A DNA stretch of 32,804 nt from Amycolatopsis acidicola. GTDB taxonomy: Bacteria; Actinomycetota; Actinomycetes; Mycobacteriales; Pseudonocardiaceae. Where the stretch lies: assembly GCF_007713735.2 (NCBI RefSeq), contig NZ_VMNW02000094.1:1-32804 (forward strand), written 5' to 3'. A program made the translations under genes and the position numbers. Shown here one piece after another: positions 21,481-29,954 of the stretch (position 1 is the first letter of the stretch; every line of letters begins with the position of its first letter). Under the pieces are notes generated by a model. It had not been told where the DNA came from, searched no databases, and saw nothing but the letters and a program-made list of their open reading frames with translations.

Positions 21481-22782
21481 ATGCCACGTCGTTACACCGC
21501 CCCTGTCGTCCTGCCCTGTGACCCGGCCTGTTCGGTCATCCGCGACGGAGCGGTCGACGTCGGCGACGACGGCCGGATCACCTACGTCGGCCCGGCCGCG
21601 GCGGAGTTCGACGGCCCGGTCACGGCGCTGTCCGGGATTCTGTTGCCGGGCTTGGTGAACGCGCACGCGCACACCCCGATGACCCTGCTCCGCGGGATGG
21701 GCGGCGATCTGCCGCTGCTGCGCTGGCTGCGCGAGATCATCTGGCCCGCCGAGGCGAAGCTGCGCGCGGAGGACGTGCGGAACGGGATGTTGCTCGGTTC
21801 GCTGGAGATGCTCTCGCGCGGGGTGACGACCAGCGCCGAGATGTACTTCCACGCCGAGGAAATGGCCGACGCGGTGCTGACCACCGGCGCCCGCGCGGTG
21901 CTCGGCGGGCCGATCATGGACCTGCCAGGGCTGGACTGGCGGCAGATGATCGCCGCCGCGGAACGCTGGATCGACGCGGACGGGCTGCGTTTCGGCCCGG
22001 GAGAACGGATCGAGCTGTCCTTCGCCGCGCACTCCGCGTACATGCTTCCGCCGGAAGCGCTCCGGCTCACGGCCGAAGCCGCCGCCGCGCGCGGAGCCCT
22101 CGTGCAGATTCACGTCGCCGAAGCCGCGAACGAGGACGAGCAGCAGCGGGCGGAGTTCGGGTCCGTGCCGAAGCTGCTCGAACAAGCCGGGATGCTGGAC
22201 GGCCGCGTGCTCGCCGCGCACGCGATCCATCTGTCCGACGAGGACATCGCGTTGTTCGCCGCGCACGGCGTCGGAGTGGCGCATTGCCCTGGCTCGAACG
22301 GAAAACTCGCTTCGGGCATCGCGCGGCTGACGGACCTGCGTGCCGCGTCGGTGCCGGTCGGGCTCGGCACCGACGGGCCTGCCAGCAACGACGACCTCGA
22401 CCTGTGGGAGGAGATCCGGCTCGCCGCGATGTTCGCCCGTTTGTCCACAAAGGACTCCGCGGCGCTGAGCGGGCCCGCCGCGCTGCTGCTGGCCACCCGT
22501 GGCGGCGCGGAAGCCTTGGGGCGCAACGACATCGGCGCGTTGGAGGCCGGCCGCTGGGCCGACTTCGTGCACATCGAGCCCGACGACTTCACGCTCGCGC
22601 TCGGCCTCGACGTGCCGGACGAGCAGTTACTGGCGAACCTGGTGTGGGCCACCGGTTCCCGTCAGGTGCGGGACGTGTGGGTGGCCGGAGACCAGGTGCT
22701 CGCCGAGGGCGAATCGACGCGCGCGGACAGCGCGAAAGTGCGTGCCGCCGCAAAGGAATCGGCGGCACGCATCCGCGGCTAG
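21481..22782 (+). CDS. Amidohydrolase, MTA/SAH deaminase-like
   Basis: This 433-residue TIM-barrel hydrolase of the amidohydrolase superfamily has metal ligands in NAHAHTP (H62, H64), H211 in QIHVAEA (with E214), further His residues in AAHAIHLSD and AHCPGSNGK, and D298 in GTDGPASND. This constellation is that of the 5-methylthioadenosine / S-adenosylhomocysteine deaminase and chlorohydrolase group, which binds Zn or Fe and deaminates purine-type rings. The exact substrate cannot be told; guanine deaminase or atrazine-type relatives are alternatives. TAAGAT (21469-21474) ends 6 nt before the ATG, indicating a leaderless transcript. Its stop codon shares a CTAG with the convergent SDR gene. 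Confidence 0.9.
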   Translation: MPRRYTAPVVLPCDPACSVIRDGAVDVGDDGRITYVGPAAAEFDGPVTALSGILLPGLVNAHAHTPMTLLRGMGGDLPLLRWLREIIWPAEAKLRAEDVRNGMLLGSLEMLSRGVTTSAEMYFHAEEMADAVLTTGARAVLGGPIMDLPGLDWRQMIAAAERWIDADGLRFGPGERIELSFAAHSAYMLPPEALRLTAEAAAARGALVQIHVAEAANEDEQQRAEFGSVPKLLEQAGMLDGRVLAAHAIHLSDEDIALFAAHGVGVAHCPGSNGKLASGIARLTDLRAASVPVGLGTDGPASNDDLDLWEEIRLAAMFARLSTKDSAALSGPAALLLATRGGAEALGRNDIGALEAGRWADFVHIEPDDFTLALGLDVPDEQLLANLVWATGSRQVRDVWVAGDQVLAEGESTRADSAKVRAAAKESAARIRG

Positions 22783-23468
22783 CGCTGCCTGGGCCGGATG
22801 ATGATCTCGGTCGGGTGGGCCTCCGGCGTGGCGGACACGGCGGAGAGCACCGCTTCCGCGACGGAGTCCGGGCGCAGGTAGTTCTCCGGCTGGTACTCGC
22901 GGCCTTCGTGCGCGATGACGCCCCGCTGCATCTCTGTGTCCGTGCGGCCGGGGTACACCGTCGTGACGCGGAGGCCGTTGGGCTCCTCCTCGGCCCGGAG
23001 CGCGTCGGCGAAGGCGCGGACGGCGTGCTTGCTCGCGGCATACGCGCCCCAGCCCGGGTTCGCGTTGCGGCCCGCGCCCGAGTTGATCACCACCACGTGC
23101 CCTCGCGCGGCGCGCAACGCGGGCAGCAGGAGCCTCGTCAACTCGACCACCGCGATCACGTTGGCCTCGTACTGGCGGCGCCACGAATCGGCGTCGGTCT
23201 CCTCGACGCGGCCCAGCTCGGCCACGCCGGCCGAATGCACCAGCACGTCCAGCCTGTCGATCTCCGCCGTTGCCTCGCGCACGGCGGCGAAGTCGGTCAG
23301 GTCCACCGGCCACGGCCGCGCGCCCGGCAGCTCTTCGGCACGCCGCGCCAGCACGTCGGCGTCACGGCCGCCGAGCAGCACCTGGTGACCGGGCATGAGC
23401 ACGTGCGCGATGGCCGCCCCGATGCCGCGCGAGGCGCCGGTGACCAGAGCGAGTGGGGTTTCCGACAT
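22779..23468 (-). CDS. Short-chain dehydrogenase/reductase
   Basis: This 229-residue classical SDR has TGASRGIG (10-17), HSAG (78-81, in place of NNAG), N103, S130 and Y143/K147 (YAASK), so the catalytic tetrad is complete. GGRD after the second strand suggests NADP(H). The substrate is unknown. The ATG at 23468 is chosen over longer ORF starts because TACCGT (minus strand, 23475-23480) ends 6 nt upstream, giving a leaderless mRNA. It ends in a 4-bp overlap with the convergent amidohydrolase and diverges from the MFS permease over 55 bp. Confidence 0.9.
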   Translation of the reverse strand: MSETPLALVTGASRGIGAAIAHVLMPGHQVLLGGRDADVLARRAEELPGARPWPVDLTDFAAVREATAEIDRLDVLVHSAGVAELGRVEETDADSWRRQYEANVIAVVELTRLLLPALRAARGHVVVINSGAGRNANPGWGAYAASKHAVRAFADALRAEEEPNGLRVTTVYPGRTDTEMQRGVIAHEGREYQPENYLRPDSVAEAVLSAVSATPEAHPTEIIIRPRQR

Positions 23469-23523
23469 GGTCCAACGGTAAATCGTTCTTGACTCACCAC
23501 GCCCGGTGGCCTGGGATCTGTTC
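23469..23523. promoter_or_regulatory. Compact divergent leaderless promoters, SDR / MFS
   Basis: On the plus strand TTGACT (23489-23494), 17 bp, TGGGAT (23512-23517) and 6 nt lead to the ATG at 23524. On the minus strand TACCGT (23475-23480) and 6 nt lead to the ATG at 23468. The two predicted transcription starts are about 55 bp apart, so a single regulator could affect both. Confidence 0.4.
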
Positions 23524-24867
23524 ATGTCGATGAGGACCGCCGCACCCGGCAACCGCGTACTGGCCAAGGTGGCCGTGCGGGTGATGCCGTTCCTGGCCCT
23601 GCTGTACTTCGTGAACTACCTGGACCGGGTGAACATCGGGTTCGCGGGCCCGAACGGGATGAACAAGGAGCTCGGGCTCACCTCCACCGCGTTCGGGTTC
23701 GCCTCGGGCATCTTCTTCCTCGGGTACCTGATCCTCGAGGTGCCGAGCAACCTCGCGCTGCACCGCTTCGGCGCCCGGCGCTGGCTGGCCCGGATCATGA
23801 TCACCTGGGGGATCCTGGCCACGATCCTGGCCTTCGTGCCGAACGCGACCACGCTGGTCATCCTGCGATTCCTGCTCGGCGTGGCCGAGGCGGGCTTCTT
23901 CCCCGGCATCATCCTGTACCTGACGTACTGGTTCCCCGCCGCGCAGCGCGCGAAGGCGGTGGCGCTGTTCATGGCCGCGGTGCCGGTCTCCTCCGCCATC
24001 GGCTCCACGGTGTCGAGCCTGCTGATCGCGCACGGCGGCGGCATCCTCGGCATGTCCGGCTGGCGGTTCATGTTCCTCGTCGAGGGCATCCCGGCGATCC
24101 TGCTGGCCTTCGTGACCTGGTTCTACCTGACCGACCGGCCGGAGAAGGCCAAGTGGCTGACCGACGAAGAACGGAAGTGGCTGACCAGCGAGCTCGACGC
24201 CGAGCGCCAGGCGACCGAGGCCGCGCACCACTGGCCGCTGCGCAAGGCGCTCACCCACCCGCGGATTCTGGCGCTGGCGTTCGTGTACTTCGCGATCGCC
24301 TACGGCTTGTACGCGCTGGGCTTCTTCCTGCCGACGATCATCGCCGGGTTCGGCGCCGAGTTCGGCACCAAGCTGACCGTGATCCAGTCCGGCCTGGTCA
24401 ACGCGATCCCCTACGTGATCGGCGCGGTGGTGATGGTGTTCTGGGCGCGCCACGGCGACCGCACCGGGGAGCGCAAATGGCATACGGCGCTGCCGATGCT
24501 GGTCGGCGGGATCGCGATCCCGATCGCGCTCTACCTCGGAAACCCTTACGCCGCAATGGTCGCGGTGACGATCTGCGCCGTCGGCGTGTGCTGCGCGCTG
24601 CCGACGTTCTGGGCGCTGCCCTCGAACTTCCTGGCCGGCGCGGCGGCCGCGGGCGGGATCGCACTGATCAACTCGCTGGGCAACATCTCCGGATTCGCCG
24701 CGCCGTACGTCACCGGCTGGCTGCGCGACCTGACCGGCACCCAGCGCACGGGTTTGTGGGTCGTCGGCGCCTGCATGGTCGCCGGTGCCCTCGTCGCCCT
24801 CGCGCTGGGTGCCAAGCCGCGTGCCTCAGCCGCGCCAGACCGAAGCGACGGCCGGGCGGGCGAGTGA
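23524..24867 (+). CDS. MFS transporter, ACS (anion:cation symporter) family
   Basis: This 447-residue permease has about 12 transmembrane helices. The start of the first helix block, FVNYLDRVNIGFA, followed by the loop LHRFGARRWLARIM, is the classical pattern of the ACS subfamily (phthalate, 4-hydroxyphenylacetate, tartrate and hexuronate permeases). The YFVNYLDRVNIGFA motif is particularly characteristic. A proton-coupled organic-anion uptake role is expected; the substrate is unknown. The ATG at 23524 is preferred to GTG 23506 on promoter evidence. The last 42 bp overlap the convergent phoX-like gene, an unusually long overlap of C-terminal tails; both tails look genuine. Confidence 0.9.
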   Translation: MSMRTAAPGNRVLAKVAVRVMPFLALLYFVNYLDRVNIGFAGPNGMNKELGLTSTAFGFASGIFFLGYLILEVPSNLALHRFGARRWLARIMITWGILATILAFVPNATTLVILRFLLGVAEAGFFPGIILYLTYWFPAAQRAKAVALFMAAVPVSSAIGSTVSSLLIAHGGGILGMSGWRFMFLVEGIPAILLAFVTWFYLTDRPEKAKWLTDEERKWLTSELDAERQATEAAHHWPLRKALTHPRILALAFVYFAIAYGLYALGFFLPTIIAGFGAEFGTKLTVIQSGLVNAIPYVIGAVVMVFWARHGDRTGERKWHTALPMLVGGIAIPIALYLGNPYAAMVAVTICAVGVCCALPTFWALPSNFLAGAAAAGGIALINSLGNISGFAAPYVTGWLRDLTGTQRTGLWVVGACMVAGALVALALGAKPRASAAPDRSDGRAGE

Positions 24868-26838
24868 GTTCCCGCCGTCGGGCCAGTGCGAGGTCGGCGC
24901 GGTCGGCGTGCCGTTCTCACCGGGGTGCTGCACGGCGACCACGACGAAGTCACCGGTCACCACCGGACCGCAGGTCTCCGCGCCGTAGGGCACGGTGAGG
25001 AACTGCTTGACGTGGCCGCGTTCGGGGCCTTCGACGGGCACCGAGAACAGGCCGTCGTTGGAGCCGAGCGTGTTGCCGTCGGTGGAGATCCAGAGGTTGC
25101 CGTACGGGTCGAAGGCCACGTTGTCCGGGCAGGAAATCGGGCTGACCTGGTCCTTCGGGAAGCCGCCGAAATAGGTGTCGGCCGTGGCCGGGTCACCGCA
25201 GACCAGGAGCAGCCGCCAGGAGAACTTCGTCGAGGCGGCGTCGCCGTGGTCCTCCTCCCACTCCAGCACGTGCCCGTTCTTGTTGCCGTTGCGCGGGTTC
25301 ACCTCGTCGACGCCGGCCTTGCCGGCGGCGCCGCGGTCGGTGTTGTTGGTCAGCGCGGCGTAGATGCGGCCGTTGACCGGGTTCGGCTCGATGTCCTCGG
25401 GGCGGTCCATCTTCGTGGCGCCCGCCTTGTCCGCGGCGAGCCGGGTGAAGACGTACACCTCCTCCGCGGTGAAACCGTCCACAAAGGACTTGTCGCCGCT
25501 GGCGAGCGCGATCCACTCGCCGGTGCCGTCGAATTCGCCGTCGGCGGGGAGTTTGCCGGTGCCGTCGATCTCGGCTGCCGGGCTGTCGCCCTTGAACTTG
25601 GCGACGTAGAGCGTGCCCTCGTCGAGCAGCGCGGAGTTGTGGCGTCGCGCGAGCGAACTGGTGCCCGGCTTGTACTTGCCCTTGGAGACGAACTTGTAGA
25701 TGTAGTCGAAGCGCTCGTCGTCACCGGAGTACACGACGACCCGGCCGTCGCGCGCGATCTTCACGTTCGCGGCCTCGTGCTTGAACCGGCCCAGCGCGGT
25801 GTGCTTCACCGGCGTCGAGTCCGGGTCGTTCGGGTCGATCTCGACGACCCAGCCGAACCGGTTGGGCTCGTTGGGCTCCTGCGCCACGTCCCAGCGCTTG
25901 TCGAAGCGTTCCCACTTCCGCGTGCTCGTGCCGGTGCCGATGGCGTAGCGCTTGAGCCGCGCCTGCGTCGTCGGGTCGGTGACCTTGTCGGAGTTGGCGA
26001 AGTACTGGTGGAAGTTCTCCTCGCCGGAAAGCACGGTGCCCCAAGGGGTCACGCCGCCCGAGCAGTTGTTCTGCGTGCCGCGCACGCGCTTGCCGCTCGC
26101 GTCGGCGGAGGTCTTCAGGTACTTCGAGCCCGCGGCCGGGCCGCGCACCTCGAACTCGGTGTCGAGCGTGATCCGCCGGTTGTACCGGCTCGACACGGCC
26201 TCGAGCCCGCCGCCGCGGCGCTTCTCCACCTGCACCACGGAAAGCCCATGCGCGGCCCAAGCGATCTTTACCTGCTCTTCGGTCGGGTTGTTCGCGTCGT
26301 ACGTGCCGGCCGGGAACATCTGGACCTCGGTGGTGTACTCGTGGTTGACCACCATGAGCCACCGGTCGCGGCCGTTCTCGATCAGGCCGACGAAGTCGTT
26401 GTTGTAGCCGAACTGCTTGGCCTGCGCGGCCGCGGTCTGCTTGGCCGGGTCGAACTTCGGCGCCCCGCCGACCACCGGGTCGCCCCAGCGGATCACCACG
26501 TTCTGCTGGTGGCCCTTGGCGACCACGAGCGCGTCCTGGGTGTTGGGCGCGACCGGCTCGAAGTCGGTACCGGGCACGGGACGGCCGGGGCTCGCGGCGA
26601 GCGCCGGGACGGCGGCGGCCGCAGTACCGGAGAGCGCGGCGAAGCCACCCGCCGCCGCGGCCATCACCGCACCGGCCTTGAAAGCGCCGCGCCGGGAGAG
26701 CACTCCCTTGGCGACGTCGCCGAAGTACTCGTTGTCCGACGTGTTCGGCGCCTCGTGAGCACATGCGTTGCCGCAGCGGTATTCACAGGTCAGCGCGGAT
26801 CTCCCGCCGGAATGCGCGAACAAAGGTAGAGACAGCAC
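24826..26838 (-). CDS. PhoX-like Tat-exported alkaline phosphatase (DUF839)
   Basis: This 670-residue protein has an N-terminal leader LTCEYRCGNACAHEAPNTSDNEYFGDV followed by a twin-arginine motif SRRGAFK (48-54) and a hydrophobic stretch to about residue 82, so it is exported folded by the Tat system. The mature protein has the DUF839/PhoX beta-propeller signatures (NNCSGGVTPWGTVLSGEENFHQYF, NRFGWVVEIDPNDPDS, RFKHEAANVKIARDGRVVVYSGDDERFDYIYKFV). PhoX enzymes are Ca/Fe-dependent phosphomonoesterases used under phosphate limitation. The GTG at 26838 is preceded by GGAGG at short spacing and keeps the conserved N-terminal segment. A possible PHO box lies upstream at 26900-26917. It overlaps the MFS gene by 42 bp. 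Confidence 0.92.
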   Translation of the reverse strand: MLSLPLFAHSGGRSALTCEYRCGNACAHEAPNTSDNEYFGDVAKGVLSRRGAFKAGAVMAAAAGGFAALSGTAAAAVPALAASPGRPVPGTDFEPVAPNTQDALVVAKGHQQNVVIRWGDPVVGGAPKFDPAKQTAAAQAKQFGYNNDFVGLIENGRDRWLMVVNHEYTTEVQMFPAGTYDANNPTEEQVKIAWAAHGLSVVQVEKRRGGGLEAVSSRYNRRITLDTEFEVRGPAAGSKYLKTSADASGKRVRGTQNNCSGGVTPWGTVLSGEENFHQYFANSDKVTDPTTQARLKRYAIGTGTSTRKWERFDKRWDVAQEPNEPNRFGWVVEIDPNDPDSTPVKHTALGRFKHEAANVKIARDGRVVVYSGDDERFDYIYKFVSKGKYKPGTSSLARRHNSALLDEGTLYVAKFKGDSPAAEIDGTGKLPADGEFDGTGEWIALASGDKSFVDGFTAEEVYVFTRLAADKAGATKMDRPEDIEPNPVNGRIYAALTNNTDRGAAGKAGVDEVNPRNGNKNGHVLEWEEDHGDAASTKFSWRLLLVCGDPATADTYFGGFPKDQVSPISCPDNVAFDPYGNLWISTDGNTLGSNDGLFSVPVEGPERGHVKQFLTVPYGAETCGPVVTGDFVVVAVQHPGENGTPTAPTSHWPDGGNSLARPAVASVWRG

Positions 26839-26873
26839 CGGGCCTCCATCACTCAGTCAGGGGAACGCCCGTG

Positions 26874-26917
26874 ACGTTAAGCAACGAAGGCCAGGTGATG
26901 CCAAACAGTAGGTAAAC
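26874..26917 (-). promoter_or_regulatory. Possible PHO box and promoter of phoX-like gene
   Basis: On the minus strand GTTTACC (26911-26917) and GTTTGGC (26900-26906) repeat with an 11-nt period, resembling the PhoP direct-repeat unit GTTCACC. About 20 bp downstream, TAACGT (26874-26879) is a plausible -10. Spacing and position upstream of a phosphatase gene make PhoP control likely, though the second unit matches only in part. Confidence 0.45.
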
Positions 26918-26922
26918 GGTGT

Positions 26923-28143
26923 CTAAAGCTCCTCGCCGACGAGCACTGCTTCCTGCGGGACCTCGTGCGAATCCGGCTTGCCGCGCTGTTTCACCAGCAG
27001 CAAGCCACCGGCGATCACGCACAGCACCGCGGCCACGACGAACGGGGCCTGCTGCGAGCCGAGCCAGGTCGCGATGTGCCCGACCAGGGTCGCGGCGAGG
27101 GCGCCGCCGAGCCACCGGCAGAAGTTGTAGCCCGCGCTGGCCACCGGCCGCGGCGCGTCGCTGATCGACATCGCGGTGCCGGTGAACAAGGTGTTGAGCA
27201 GTCCGGAAATCAGCCCCGAAACGATCACGCCGACGACGATCACCGGCTTGCTCGGCACCGCGAGCACAGCCATCAGCACGGCGTAGCCGAACACCGAAAC
27301 GGCCGTCGCGTGCTGCTCACCGAGCTTGCCCGCGAGCTTCGGCGCGAGCGCCACACCGGCGATCGCCACGCACAGACCCCAGCCGCAGAAGATCAGGCCG
27401 ACCGCGACCGAGCTCCAGCCGAGCACGAACGGGGTCCAGGCCAGCACGGTGAAGAACGCGGCGGTGTAGAGCGCCGAACCGATCGAAGTGCGCAGCAGGC
27501 CGGGGTGCCCGAGCGCGCGGATCGGGTCGGAGATGCGGATCTTCGGCCGTTCCTCGTGCGCGTCCTTCTTCAGGAAGACCGAGCAGAGCACGAGCGCCGC
27601 CGCCATCAGCACGGCCGTGCCGACGAACGGGCCACGCCAGGAGATGCTGCCGAGCAGGGCACCGAGCAACGGGCCCACGGCGAGGCCGACACCGAGCGCG
27701 GCTTCGTAAAGCAGGATCGCGCCCTTCTGCCCGCCCGTCGCGGCACCGACGATCACGGAAAGCGCTGTCGCGATGAAGAAAGCGTTGCCGAGGCCCCACA
27801 CCGCGCGAAGTGCGACGAGCTGGGTGATCGTGGCGGCCGCCGCACAGAGCGCGGTGGCGACGACGATCAGGACCAGGCCGGTGAGCACCGTGCGTTTGGG
27901 GCCGAACCGCGCGCTTGCCGCGCCGGTGACCAGCATGGCGATCACCTGCACCCCGAGGTAAGAGGAGAACAGCAGGGTCACCTGGGAAGCCGAGGCGTGC
28001 AGGCCGTCCGCGATGGACAGCAGGATCGGATCGACCAGACCGATGCCCATGAAAGCGATGACCGCCGCGAAAGCGGTGATCCACACCTGTTTGGGCTGGC
28101 CCTTGAGAGCATCCAAAAGGCTCCCGTGTTGGTTAGTGCTCAT
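26923..28143 (-). CDS. MFS efflux transporter
   Basis: This 406-residue transporter has about 12 membrane helices. FMGIGLVDPILLSIADGL at the start and LLFSSYLGVQVIAMLVTGAASARFGPKRTVLTG (the motif-A type loop) place it in the drug:H+ antiporter-1 type group. It is expected to pump a hydrophobic compound out of the cell by proton antiport. It is the second gene of an operon with marR: its ATG overlaps the marR stop region by 11 bp, so translation is coupled. Induction of the operon when the MarR ligand appears is the usual logic. The stop lies 84 bp from the phoX-like gene start. Confidence 0.9.
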   Translation of the reverse strand: MSTNQHGSLLDALKGQPKQVWITAFAAVIAFMGIGLVDPILLSIADGLHASASQVTLLFSSYLGVQVIAMLVTGAASARFGPKRTVLTGLVLIVVATALCAAAATITQLVALRAVWGLGNAFFIATALSVIVGAATGGQKGAILLYEAALGVGLAVGPLLGALLGSISWRGPFVGTAVLMAAALVLCSVFLKKDAHEERPKIRISDPIRALGHPGLLRTSIGSALYTAAFFTVLAWTPFVLGWSSVAVGLIFCGWGLCVAIAGVALAPKLAGKLGEQHATAVSVFGYAVLMAVLAVPSKPVIVVGVIVSGLISGLLNTLFTGTAMSISDAPRPVASAGYNFCRWLGGALAATLVGHIATWLGSQQAPFVVAAVLCVIAGGLLLVKQRGKPDSHEVPQEAVLVGEEL

Positions 28144-28588
28144 CCAGCAGTTCCTCCTTCTTCGCCGGATCGATGAGCCGTCTCAGGGCCGGCAGCGCGG
28201 CTTCGATGGCCGCGCGGTCGGTCGGATCCAGAGCGGTCAGGCGCTCCCGCAGGAACTCCTCGCGTGCGAGCACGAGCTCGCCGATGTACTGCTTGCCGGT
28301 CTCGGTGGCCGCGACCAGTACCGCCCGGCGGTCATCGGGATCGGGTGTCCTCGTGACCAGCCCGAGCCGTTCCAGCCTGCGCACCAGGTCCGTCATGGAC
28401 GGCTGGCGCACGCGCTCGAGGTCGGCGAGCACGCTCATCCGCCGTGCGCCGTTCTGCACCAGCTCCGAGAGCACCGACCCCTGGGTGAGGGTCAGCCGGT
28501 GCTGCGGCGTGAGGCGGCGAACCATGTAGTACAGGCGGAAGAACAGCGGGCGCAGTTCGTGCGCGAGTTCGGCGACTCCGGATTTCAC
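28133..28588 (-). CDS. MarR-family regulator of the efflux operon
   Basis: This 151-residue winged-helix repressor has a DNA-binding segment LTLTQGSVLSELVQNGARRMSVLADLERVRQPSMTDLVRRLERLGLVTRTPDPDDRRAVLVAATETG; DPDDRRA…T..G is the textbook MarR wing. It probably represses itself and the MFS pump. The GTG at 28588 follows TAGTAT by 6 nt with TCGACA 17 bp further up, a near-perfect leaderless promoter overlapped by a CTTAG palindrome. It is divergent from the HAD gene. Confidence 0.93.
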   Translation of the reverse strand: MKSGVAELAHELRPLFFRLYYMVRRLTPQHRLTLTQGSVLSELVQNGARRMSVLADLERVRQPSMTDLVRRLERLGLVTRTPDPDDRRAVLVAATETGKQYIGELVLAREEFLRERLTALDPTDRAAIEAALPALRRLIDPAKKEELLDEH

Positions 28589-28623
28589 TTAGCTATACTA
28601 AGCTTTTTTACTTAGCCTGTCGA
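28588..28623 (-). promoter_or_regulatory. marR promoter with overlapping CTTAG operator
   Basis: On the minus strand TCGACA (28618-28623), 17 bp, TAGTAT (28595-28600) and 6 nt lead to the GTG at 28588. A palindrome CTTAG-N5-CTAAG (28588-28602) covers the -10, the start site and the first base of the gene, and a third CTTAG half-site lies at 28611-28615 in the spacer. This layout fits autorepression by MarR. The divergent HAD promoter (TACCGT at 28642-28647, 7 nt before its ATG) shares the flank. Confidence 0.65.
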
Positions 28624-28654
28624 AGTAACTCCGGACACAGGTACCGTTCCGGGC

Positions 28655-29293
28655 ATGGACGCGGTGGTTTTCGATCTCGACGGGGTACTGGTCGACTCCG
28701 AGCAGACCTGGGACGAAGTGCGGCGCGCCGTCGTCGCCGGACAGGGCGGACGCTGGACGGACGAGGCGACGCGCGCCATGCAGGGGATGAGCACCCCGGA
28801 GTGGGCGCGATACCTGGTCGGCGAGCTGGGCGTCCCGCTGACCCCGGAGCACGTCGCCGAGGTCGTGATCGACGAGATGGCGAAACGGTACGCGGGCGGC
28901 CCACCGGTGCTGCCCGGCGCGGAGGAAACAGTGCGCGCGGTCGCGGAGCGGTACCCGGTCGCAATAGCCAGCTCCTCACCACCGGTGTTGATCAAGGCCT
29001 TCCTGGAGGCGACGAACCTGACCGGGGTCGTGCGCATCGCGGTGTCCAGCGAGCAGGTCGACGCGGGCAAGCCGGCGCCCGACGTGTACCTCAAGGCGAC
29101 CGAACTCCTTGGCGTACAAGCGAAAGACTGCGCCGCCGTCGAAGACACCACGAACGGTTTGAAGGCCGCGCTGGCCGCCGGGATGTCCGTCTACGCGGTA
29201 CCGAACCCGCATTTCCCACCGGACCCGGCGGTGCTCGAACAAGTCACCGCGGTACTGGGCGACATCGGCGAGTTGCCAGAAAAGCTTCAATAG
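28655..29293 (+). CDS. HAD-superfamily phosphatase/phosphomutase
   Basis: This 212-residue HAD hydrolase has motif I DLDGVLVDSE (nucleophile D7, acid/base D9), motif II Ser in ASSSPP, motif III Lys in GKPAPDVY, and motif IV VEDTTNGL with the metal-binding Asp. The small helical cap between motifs I and II is the beta-phosphoglucomutase / sugar-phosphatase type (subfamily IA). The substrate is probably a small phosphorylated sugar or glycolate-like compound; this cannot be fixed from sequence alone. TACCGT ends 7 nt before the ATG, so the transcript is probably leaderless. The 3' end overlaps the convergent tetR gene by 7 bp. Confidence 0.92.
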   Translation: MDAVVFDLDGVLVDSEQTWDEVRRAVVAGQGGRWTDEATRAMQGMSTPEWARYLVGELGVPLTPEHVAEVVIDEMAKRYAGGPPVLPGAEETVRAVAERYPVAIASSSPPVLIKAFLEATNLTGVVRIAVSSEQVDAGKPAPDVYLKATELLGVQAKDCAAVEDTTNGLKAALAAGMSVYAVPNPHFPPDPAVLEQVTAVLGDIGELPEKLQ

Positions 29294-29937
29294 CCCCGTT
29301 CCGAAGCACGCAGCCTCGTCACGGGTGGCGGCTCGACGCCCGCGAGCGTGCCCTTCGGCTCAGGCAGGTCGTACATCCGGTACAGCCACTGGCGAACCGG
29401 CTCGACCGGGTACTGCGGGCCGTAGACCGCCGCCTTGTAGACCACGCCCTCCAGCACGCTGCGCAGCATGATCTCCTCGACCGCCGGATCCGCCGCGCCG
29501 CGCTCGGTGAACAGCTCGCGCAGGCTGTCCTCGATCCGCACGAGCCGTTCGTCCTTGCGGGCCTCGACTTCGGCGAAGATCGGGTGCGTCGACGGCTGCA
29601 CCACCAGCGCGAGTATCACGCCCTGCACCGGCAAGTTGTTCAGCAGACCCGAAAGCACCCCGTCGATGATCCCGGCGAGCCGCTCGTCCGCGGTGCCCGG
29701 AATGTCGATGATCGCGGCGACGCCGTCGAGGTACGCGTCGAGCAGTTCGTCGACCAGCAGGTGCTTGTTCGGGAAGTAATAGGAGGCGAGCCCCCTGGAA
29801 ACCCCGGCGCGCTTGGTGATCTCGGTGATCGTGGCCCCGTTGTAGCCCTTCTCCGCGAACACCGCCAACGCGGCGGCGAGGATCTTCTGCCGGGACTCCT
29901 CGCGCATCTCCTTGTTGGCATCGGCGGAACGGGGCAC
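29287..29937 (-). CDS. TetR-family transcriptional regulator
   Basis: This 216-residue regulator has a classic N-terminal TetR DNA-binding domain: REESRQKILAAALAVFAEKGYNGATITEITKRAGVSRGLASYYFPNKHLLVDELL. A ligand-binding helical domain follows, with a variable C-terminus that identifies no ligand. The GTG at 29937 is preferred over 29949 because GAGGAG lies at standard spacing before it. The upstream DNA holds the palindrome TGTACGTACA (30025-30034), a frequent TetR operator core, overlapping a -10-like TACAGT, so autorepression is likely. A large hairpin (29955-30004) would lie in its mRNA leader. It is downstream of and parallel to ino1 but probably independent of it. Confidence 0.9.
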   Translation of the reverse strand: MPRSADANKEMREESRQKILAAALAVFAEKGYNGATITEITKRAGVSRGLASYYFPNKHLLVDELLDAYLDGVAAIIDIPGTADERLAGIIDGVLSGLLNNLPVQGVILALVVQPSTHPIFAEVEARKDERLVRIEDSLRELFTERGAADPAVEEIMLRSVLEGVVYKAAVYGPQYPVEPVRQWLYRMYDLPEPKGTLAGVEPPPVTRLRASERGY

Positions 29938-29954
29938 TGCTCTCCTCACTCAAA

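Noticed and set aside
24886..26829. Plus-strand frame of 647 codons opposite the phoX-like gene
   Set aside because: Antisense shadow; the minus-strand product has a Tat signal and DUF839 motifs.
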